Both the position numbers and the translations under genes were made by a program. A DNA stretch of 64,000 bases from UBA3951 sp050952125. GTDB taxonomy: Bacteria; Bacillota; Sulfobacillia; Fermentithermobacillales; Fermentithermobacillaceae. Below are positions 59,089-64,000 of this stretch, piece after piece. A model generated the notes under the pieces. The model was given only the letters and a program-made list of their open reading frames with translations, searched no databases and was not told the origin of the DNA. Location of the stretch: positions 372,001 to 436,000 of the forward strand of contig JBMNKK010000001.1 of the NCBI GenBank assembly GCA_050952125.1. The letters are read 5' to 3'. Position 1 is the stretch's first letter. The number at the start of each line of letters is the position of its first letter.

Positions 59089-60705
59089 TCAGTCTCGTGC
59101 TGCCAGACCATCCAGCACTTGCCCCAGGTCGGACACTGCGATCACCTTGAGCGGTAAGGACGCGTAGCGGTCTTGCCAGTTGGCTTGCGGTATGTAGGCT
59201 CTCTCCAGCCCGGCCTCGCGGGCGGCTTCGAGTTTTTGGTCAACGCCTCCAACCGGCCTTATTTCACCCCTGATGGAGACTTCGCCGGTGAACGCTGTCC
59301 TTGGGTGAACCGGAGTCTCTGTCATAGCGGAATACACGCTTACAGCGATGGCAAGTCCTGCGGACGGCCCATCTACGGGAGTGCCTCCGGGGAAGTTGAC
59401 GTGGATGTCGCGAGCGTAAGGCTTGATTCCAGCCAGCCCCGACAGAGCAGTCCTCACGTTCTCCACCGACGACATCACCATGCTCTTGCGGCGGAGTATG
59501 TGGGTGCCTTTTCCCATCTCCTCTTCCTCGATCACTCCAGTGATTATCACCTCGCCGCGGCGGCCGCTCACCTCGTCCAGCACTTGAGACTCGACGTCGA
59601 TTACGCAAGCCATTCCAGGACCGTAGACCGCCAAGCCCAGCGCTGCGCCGATGGATGGCTCTGAGTGTATGCAGGGGCTCGGCCGGGGACTGTGGTGCCC
59701 CTGAGCGATGATCCACTCGATGTCGTCGATTTCAATGGTCTTCCGCCCGTCCACTGTGATGAGGCCGGCGGCCATCTGGATCAAGTTGACGGCATCGCGG
59801 CCGTTATCTGCGTATTTTCGGACCATGGCGACAGCCCTGTCGGTTATCTCAACTCCCGCTTTGCGCGCGGCTCCTTCCGCGATCTTCCCCACCTCTTCCG
59901 GGGACAGAGCCCGAAAAAACACCTCCAAGCAACGTGACCGGAGAGCAGGAGATATGTCTTCAGGTGACCGCGTGGTAGCGCCAACCAGGCGAAAGTCGGC
60001 AGGCAGTCCGTTCTGGAAGATATCGTGGATATGCTCGGGTATGTTCGAGTCTTCCTGCGAGTAATAGGAACTCTCAAGAAAGACCCTCCTGTCTTCCAAA
60101 ACCTTAAGCAGCTTGTTCATCTGAACAGGGTGCAGTTCGCCAATTTCATCGAGGAACAGCATCCCGCCGTGAGCCTTGGTGACCGCGCCGGGTTTAGGCT
60201 GCGGGATTCCAGCTATCCCCATCGCCCCCGCTCCCTGATAGATCGGATCATGCACAGAGCCGATCAGGGGGTCTGCAATGCCGCGCTCATCGAAGCGGGC
60301 AATGGTGGCGTCCATTTCGATGAATCTCGCATCTTTCGCGAACGGCGATAGGCTGCTCTGTTTGGCCTGTTCCAGGACCAACCTGGCAGCTGCCGTCTTC
60401 CCCACTCCCGGCGGACCGTATATGAGGACATGCTGAGGGTTTGGCCCGCATAGGGCGGCTTTGAGTGCCCGGATGCCGTCGTCCTGCCCAATTACCTCTT
60501 CCAGAGCCATCGGGCGGGTCTTTTCGCTGAGAGGTTCGGTAAGCCGGATGCCCCTCATTTGCCTCAGCCGCTCCAGCTCTTTCTTTGACTCTCTGCCAAC
60601 GGCTATTTTCTGGGTTTCTTGAGACTTCAGGAGGTTCCAGAAGTACAAACCCATGACGACTGTAAGGAATAGTTGCAGGTAGATAAGAACTCCGGTGTTC
60701 AGCAC
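59089..60705 (-). CDS. lonB: Sporulation-type ATP-dependent protease LonB
   Basis: The 538-residue membrane-anchored protease has an N-terminal span (LIYLQLFLTVVMGLYFWNLL), then an AAA module with IYGPPGVGKTAAARLV and MLFLDEIGELHPVQMNKL, then a Lon protease domain with VDGPSAGLAIAVSV (Ser) and VGGVDQKLEAAREAG (Lys). It lacks the Lon substrate domain. LonB occurs in Bacillota and is expressed in the forespore of Bacillus, in keeping with the GerW and DUF2953 genes. It lies just upstream of lonA on the same strand, with 276 bases between. Confidence 0.95.
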   Translation of the reverse strand: MLNTGVLIYLQLFLTVVMGLYFWNLLKSQETQKIAVGRESKKELERLRQMRGIRLTEPLSEKTRPMALEEVIGQDDGIRALKAALCGPNPQHVLIYGPPGVGKTAAARLVLEQAKQSSLSPFAKDARFIEMDATIARFDERGIADPLIGSVHDPIYQGAGAMGIAGIPQPKPGAVTKAHGGMLFLDEIGELHPVQMNKLLKVLEDRRVFLESSYYSQEDSNIPEHIHDIFQNGLPADFRLVGATTRSPEDISPALRSRCLEVFFRALSPEEVGKIAEGAARKAGVEITDRAVAMVRKYADNGRDAVNLIQMAAGLITVDGRKTIEIDDIEWIIAQGHHSPRPSPCIHSEPSIGAALGLAVYGPGMACVIDVESQVLDEVSGRRGEVIITGVIEEEEMGKGTHILRRKSMVMSSVENVRTALSGLAGIKPYARDIHVNFPGGTPVDGPSAGLAIAVSVYSAMTETPVHPRTAFTGEVSIRGEIRPVGGVDQKLEAAREAGLERAYIPQANWQDRYASLPLKVIAVSDLGQVLDGLAARD

Positions 60706-60896
60706 GTTTCCGACCCCTTGTTCTGGGCTTCGCTAGGTAGGTTCTGCCTATTCTGCGCGGATTATTAGAGGAGTAATCGAACCGGTGGCAGAACTTGGCG
60801 GGGCAGGAGTGTCCGCCGCGACCGTGGGACTTTCCTGAAAACTGCCCGGTTAGGAGAGATACTGATACCCCTGATCCGAGAGTACCAAGCTGCCGA

Positions 60897-61020
60897 CCTC
60901 GTGACCGTGTAACTATCTCCAACGGTCAGCCGCAACGATGAGACTTTCTGCAATCATCCGCCGTGACCGTGAGACTTCCTGTAATCGTCCGCCGCGACCA
61001 TGGGATTTTCTGCGATCGTC
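60897..61020. repeat. 31-bp tandem repeats upstream of the nuclease-like gene
   Basis: At least four contiguous copies of a 31-bp unit lie head to tail: 60897-60927 (diverged), 60928-60958, 60959-60989 and 60990-61020, with a further isolated copy at 60814-60844. The consensus has CCGTGAGACTTTCTG in the middle and AATCGTC at the end. There are no spacers and no clear inner palindrome, so it is not a CRISPR array. It fills most of the 414-base gap between lonB and the nuclease-like gene. Confidence 0.8.
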
Positions 61021-61119
61021 CGCCTCGGACCGAGGAGACTCCGGTTTGGACTACACGGCCACACGGGTATCTGGTATAATTTGCCAGGGCGCCCGGTGGA
61101 ACACCGGAGGAGATTTCAA

Positions 61120-61851
61120 CTGAGAGTATCATTTCGTATTGTGGAGGAACTCACCAACGTCACAGAATTGAGCCCGACGGCAAAGTCCATCTACACATCG
61201 ATAATGGTGAATGACCCCGAGTCTATGCGACATCTGTCAAATATCATGCGCCTGGGCGCTGGACCCGTGATTCACCACTGCAGAGCACTGACGAGTGCGG
61301 GATGGGTGCAGCTTATCTCCGATGGGAGGAAGATCCGGCCGGTTGCCATACTTCCGTCAGCAATAGAGGCCAAGTTGGCCCGGGAGGCCCGCGAGCGGAT
61401 TGAGATAGCGCAGTTCAAAGGGGAAGCAACCACAAGAGCGTTTGTTGACTGGATAGTCGCGCCCACAGTCCGGCTTGTTTTTTGCGCACGACCCGCTTGG
61501 CTACACAATCCTGAGACCGGCCAGAACTTGGAGTATGATATCTTCTCTCCCGAACGGTTCTGGGGAGTTGAGTACCAGGGGGAGCAACACTTCGGACCGA
61601 CCAGACTCTACCCAGGTGAAAAGCCGTTCGTAGACAGGTTCAAGAGAGACCAGCTCAAGATGAAGCTTTCGGAGAAGAACAACGTGAGGCTGTCTATTGT
61701 AACCAAAGAAGACCTGTCGCTTGAGAGAATCGAAAAGGCGATCCCCCCGGATATTCCGCGTAGGACTATGGACCCCAAAGGACCGTTTGTGCAGATGCTG
61801 GAGAAACTCGGCGAGGAGATTGCCAGGAGGCATGAGTGGGACAGAGAGTAG
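61120..61851 (+). CDS. Winged-helix plus PD-(D/E)XK nuclease-like protein
   Basis: The protein has 244 residues if translation starts at CTG 61120, the only codon at the right distance (7 bases) from the strong GGAGGAG at 61106-61112. The next standard start, GTG 61141, is 28 bases away, and an ATG at 61000 lies inside the 31-bp repeats. Residues about 15-90 look like a winged helix (LSPTAKSIYTSIMVNDPESMRHLSNIM, then GAGPVIHHCRALTSAGWVQLI). The C-terminal part resembles a Vsr/DUF2726-type endonuclease core: Asp in EYDIFSPERFWG and Glu in VEYQGEQHF, followed by KRDQLKMKLSEKNNVRL. The catalytic set is suggestive rather than complete. It interrupts the clp-lon block on the opposite strand. Unrecognised family. 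Confidence 0.68.
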   Translation: MRVSFRIVEELTNVTELSPTAKSIYTSIMVNDPESMRHLSNIMRLGAGPVIHHCRALTSAGWVQLISDGRKIRPVAILPSAIEAKLAREARERIEIAQFKGEATTRAFVDWIVAPTVRLVFCARPAWLHNPETGQNLEYDIFSPERFWGVEYQGEQHFGPTRLYPGEKPFVDRFKRDQLKMKLSEKNNVRLSIVTKEDLSLERIEKAIPPDIPRRTMDPKGPFVQMLEKLGEEIARRHEWDRE

Positions 61852-61925
61852 AACGGCGCGTGGATGTCGGAGCGGAACACATCAATGCGGGCAGTGCTGA
61901 CAAGGCCGGCGACCTACCAAAACTG

Positions 61926-61952
61926 AAAGCCCCCCGTTCGGGGGGCTTTTCC
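61926..61952. terminator. Strong intrinsic terminator after the nuclease-like gene
   Basis: AAAGCCCCCC (61926-61935) pairs with GGGGGGCTTT (61940-61949) around a GTTC loop and is followed by TCCTT. The A/T-rich flanks let it act on both strands, also serving clpX. Confidence 0.88.
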
Positions 61953-62000
61953 TTCTAGGAGTTTTTTGGGGCGCGCCTCTTCCTTGCACCCCTCGGCCTT

Positions 62001-63260
62001 CTACGCCGTTTCTTCCTTCTTCTTGGGTTTGCGCTCGGAAGTAACGAGGATGGGCGGGGCACCGTTCAAGACCGCGTCCTTGGTCATGACGCACTTGGAG
62101 ACATCTACCCTCGATGGGATGTCGTACATTATCTCCAGCATCCTGTCTTCGAGAACGGATCTCAGTCCGCGGGCGCCGGTGCCGCGCTTAATAGCCTCCT
62201 TCGCTACAGCGCGAATGGCCTCTTCCTGGAACTCGAGCGTCACCCCGTCCATAGCGAAGATCTTCTGATACTGCTTCACCAGCGCGCTCTTGGGTTCAAC
62301 AAGTATCCGGATGAGATCCTCCTCAGACAAGGCATCCAGGCCCACTATGACAGGGATGCGCCCGATGAACTCAGGGATCATCCCGTATTTCAGAAGGTCC
62401 TGAGGCAGTATCTTGGACAATATCTCGCCGATATTGCCTTCATGACGCGACTTGACCTCGGATCTAAACCCCATAACCTTCTGCCCGATGCGGTTCTGGA
62501 TGATCTTCTCAATGCCGTCGAAAGCACCGCCGCAGATAAACAAGATATCCGTGGTATCTACCTGGATGAACTCTTGGTGCGGGTGCTTGCGGCCTCCCAG
62601 CGGCGGAACATTGGCTACAGTCCCCTCAAGGATCTTGAGAAGAGCCTGCTGAACACCTTCGCCGGAGACATCCCTGGTAATCGACGGATTCTCCGACTTC
62701 CTCGCGATCTTGTCGATCTCGTCGATGTAGATGATGCCTCTTTCGGCCTTCTCAATATCGTAGTCTGCAGCCTGAACCAAGCGGAGCAAGATGTTCTCAA
62801 CGTCTTCGCCTACATAGCCGGCCTCGGTCAACGTCGTGGCATCGGCTATCGCGAAGGGCACGTTCAGCATCTTTGCCAGGTTCTGAGCCAGATAGGTTTT
62901 CCCGACGCCGGTCGGCCCCAGCATGACGATGTTGGCCTTCTGAATCTCCACATCGTCGCTCTTTTTCGGGCGTCCAACCCTCTTGTAGTGGTTGTACACG
63001 GCTACGGACAACGTCTTCTTAGCCCGCTCCTGCCCTATGACATACTGGTCGAGGAACTCCTTGATCTCCTTAGGCTTAGGGACCTCCTTCAGGTTCTCTT
63101 CGGCGTCTTCGTCCAGCTCTTCAGATATGATCTCATTGCATAGGTCTATACACTCATCGCAGATGTACACTCCTGGCCCCGCGATGAGCCGCTTCACCTG
63201 GTCTTGATACTTACCGCAAAAAGAGCACTTCAGTCCCTTTTGTTCCTCGAATCTGAACAT
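62001..63260 (-). CDS. clpX: ATP-dependent Clp protease ATPase subunit ClpX
   Basis: ClpX unfolds substrates and passes them to ClpP. The 419-residue protein has the N-terminal zinc domain with two Cys pairs (CSFCGKY and CDECIDLC), Walker A GPTGVGKTYLAQ, Walker B IIYIDEIDKIA, and the pore loop GYVGEDV. The IGF loop that binds ClpP is represented by GFRSE after QKVM. The sequence is close to the standard Bacillota form. It lies 14 bases downstream of clpP on the same strand. Confidence 0.98.
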   Translation of the reverse strand: MFRFEEQKGLKCSFCGKYQDQVKRLIAGPGVYICDECIDLCNEIISEELDEDAEENLKEVPKPKEIKEFLDQYVIGQERAKKTLSVAVYNHYKRVGRPKKSDDVEIQKANIVMLGPTGVGKTYLAQNLAKMLNVPFAIADATTLTEAGYVGEDVENILLRLVQAADYDIEKAERGIIYIDEIDKIARKSENPSITRDVSGEGVQQALLKILEGTVANVPPLGGRKHPHQEFIQVDTTDILFICGGAFDGIEKIIQNRIGQKVMGFRSEVKSRHEGNIGEILSKILPQDLLKYGMIPEFIGRIPVIVGLDALSEEDLIRILVEPKSALVKQYQKIFAMDGVTLEFQEEAIRAVAKEAIKRGTGARGLRSVLEDRMLEIMYDIPSRVDVSKCVMTKDAVLNGAPPILVTSERKPKKKEETA

Positions 63261-63274
63261 CCTTTCACCTCGGC

Positions 63275-63874
63275 TTATTTCGAGACTTTGTGGGTAGGCA
63301 CCAGGATGTCATCTACTAGGCCGTAAGCTTTGGTTTCCTCAGCGTTCATCCAGAAGTCTCGATCCGTATCCCGCTCGATCCTGTCGAGGGGTTGGCCGGT
63401 ATGTTTGGCCAGAATCTTGTTGAGCGTGTCTTTGGTGCGCAGGATCTCCCGCGCAGCTATCTGTACTTCTGTTGCCTGACCTTGAACTCCTCCCAAAGGC
63501 TGGTGGATCAGGGTCTTGGCGTTGGGCAGGCAATACCTTCTGCCCTTAGTTCCCCCTGCAAGAAGTACCGCACCCATGCTGGCGGCAAGGCCCACACAGA
63601 TGGTGGATACCGGCGGTTTCACGTGCTGCATGGTGTCGTAGATGGCCATGCCCGCGGAAACCGAACCGCCGGGAGAGTTGATGTATAGAGAGATCTCCTT
63701 GTCAGGGTCCTCGGCCTGCAGGAACAAGAACTGAGCGACCACGAGATTGGCTATGTTGTCATCGATAGGTGTGCCCACGAAAACGATCCTGTCCTTGAGC
63801 AATCTGGAGTAGATGTCATAGGCGCGCTCGCCTCTTCCGGTCTGCTCCACGACCATTGGCACAAGATGAGGCAT
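63275..63874 (-). CDS. clpP: ATP-dependent Clp protease proteolytic subunit ClpP
   Basis: The 199-residue serine protease subunit forms the barrel of ClpXP. Its catalytic triad is Ser in GLAASMGAVLLAGG (near residue 98), His in TLIHQPLGG and Asp in DRDFWMNAEE. The N-terminal axial loop MPHLVPMVVEQTGRGERAYDIYSRLLKDRI is intact. It is followed by clpX and preceded by a probable trigger-factor gene, the order seen in most Bacillota. Confidence 0.98.
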   Translation of the reverse strand: MPHLVPMVVEQTGRGERAYDIYSRLLKDRIVFVGTPIDDNIANLVVAQFLFLQAEDPDKEISLYINSPGGSVSAGMAIYDTMQHVKPPVSTICVGLAASMGAVLLAGGTKGRRYCLPNAKTLIHQPLGGVQGQATEVQIAAREILRTKDTLNKILAKHTGQPLDRIERDTDRDFWMNAEETKAYGLVDDILVPTHKVSK

Positions 63875-63950
63875 TATCTCATTCCTCCGTTCTCAGTGTA
63901 AGGATTATCTTATCCCCAGATGGCTGCAACTATCTCCCTGAAAAAGGGGG

Positions 63951-64000
63951 TTACTCGGACTTCGCCGGCGCCTTCTTCCTACGTTTCGGCGCAGCCTTGA
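63951..64000 (-). CDS. tig: Probable trigger factor, C-terminal end only
   Basis: Only the last 16 codons are in the window, reading a Lys/Arg/Ala/Pro-rich tail that ends in KSE and a TAA at 63953-63951. The call rests on position: in Bacillota the trigger factor gene lies directly upstream of clpP and clpX. A basic tail of this kind is seen in some trigger factors but is not diagnostic. Confidence 0.55.
   Translation of the reverse strand, partial: KAAPKRRKKAPAKSE

Noticed and set aside
60897..61020. CRISPR array of 31-bp repeats
   Set aside because: No spacers separate the copies and the copies diverge.

Overview
The window is chromosomal DNA of a Bacillota (Firmicutes) bacterium, probably a GC-rich, spore-forming, peptide-using lineage near Limnochordia or deep Clostridia; the exact group is inference. 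Support comes from the tig-clpP-clpX-lonB-lonA protease block, a GerW (YtfJ)/DUF2953 (YtfI) pair as in Bacillus, the sporulation-type protease LonB, S-layer homology (SLH) proteins, an A-type RNase P RNA, frequent GTG and TTG starts behind strong GGAGG ribosome sites, and intrinsic terminators. No prophage, transposase or CRISPR array is evident.

Left end (1-4.0 kb): a secreted acidic protein cut by the window edge, an SLH relic, an AraC-type regulator whose 3' end overlaps tRNA-Pro(CGG) tail to tail, and a patatin-like lipase. At 4.5-7.2 kb lies a tandem mgtE pair. At 7.5-12.5 kb, reading leftward, a compact catabolic operon encodes a D-aminoacylase-like amidohydrolase, NagA, a zinc dehydrogenase and a SIS-domain isomerase/deaminase. 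At 12.7-16.7 kb a zinc-ribbon protein precedes a Mg-chelatase-like AAA/VWA pair with no chelatase H subunit. At 16.8-19.9 kb a decarboxylase, an Amidase_3 enzyme and a CofE-like ligase are translationally coupled.

Middle (20-46 kb): two M20 peptidases, an NCS2 purine permease, a large SLH protein carrying four C-terminal beta-type repeats, an M48 protease, a CapD-type sugar dehydratase, DinB, a DedA-family membrane protein, and rnpB. Upstream of rnpB lies an unusual array of 30- and 48-bp units (33855-34190) built around short palindromes. LemA, a TPM protein, RNase HI, an M14 carboxypeptidase, a class III aminotransferase, MATE and LysE exporters, the GerW/DUF2953 pair and an M20 dipeptidase follow.

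Right end (46-64 kb): a HAD hydrolase, a DUF4097 protein, prolyl oligopeptidase, an EamA protein, a fused double nitrilase whose second half has lost catalytic residues, an MFS transporter, an MBL hydrolase, tRNA-Val(CAC), a GNAT, a D-Ala-D-Ala ligase homologue, LonA, LonB, a 31-bp repeat tract beside a winged-helix/nuclease-like gene, ClpX, ClpP and the tail of a probable trigger factor. The many intracellular peptidases, amino-acid exporters and aminotransferases suggest a peptide- and amino-acid-fermenting way of life.

The best candidates for something undescribed are the palindromic array at 33855-34190, the 31-bp repeats with the adjoining nuclease-like gene at 60.9-61.9 kb, the zinc-ribbon/AAA/VWA module and the decarboxylase-amidase-CofE-like operon. 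All functions are inferred from reading the sequence; no database search was run.
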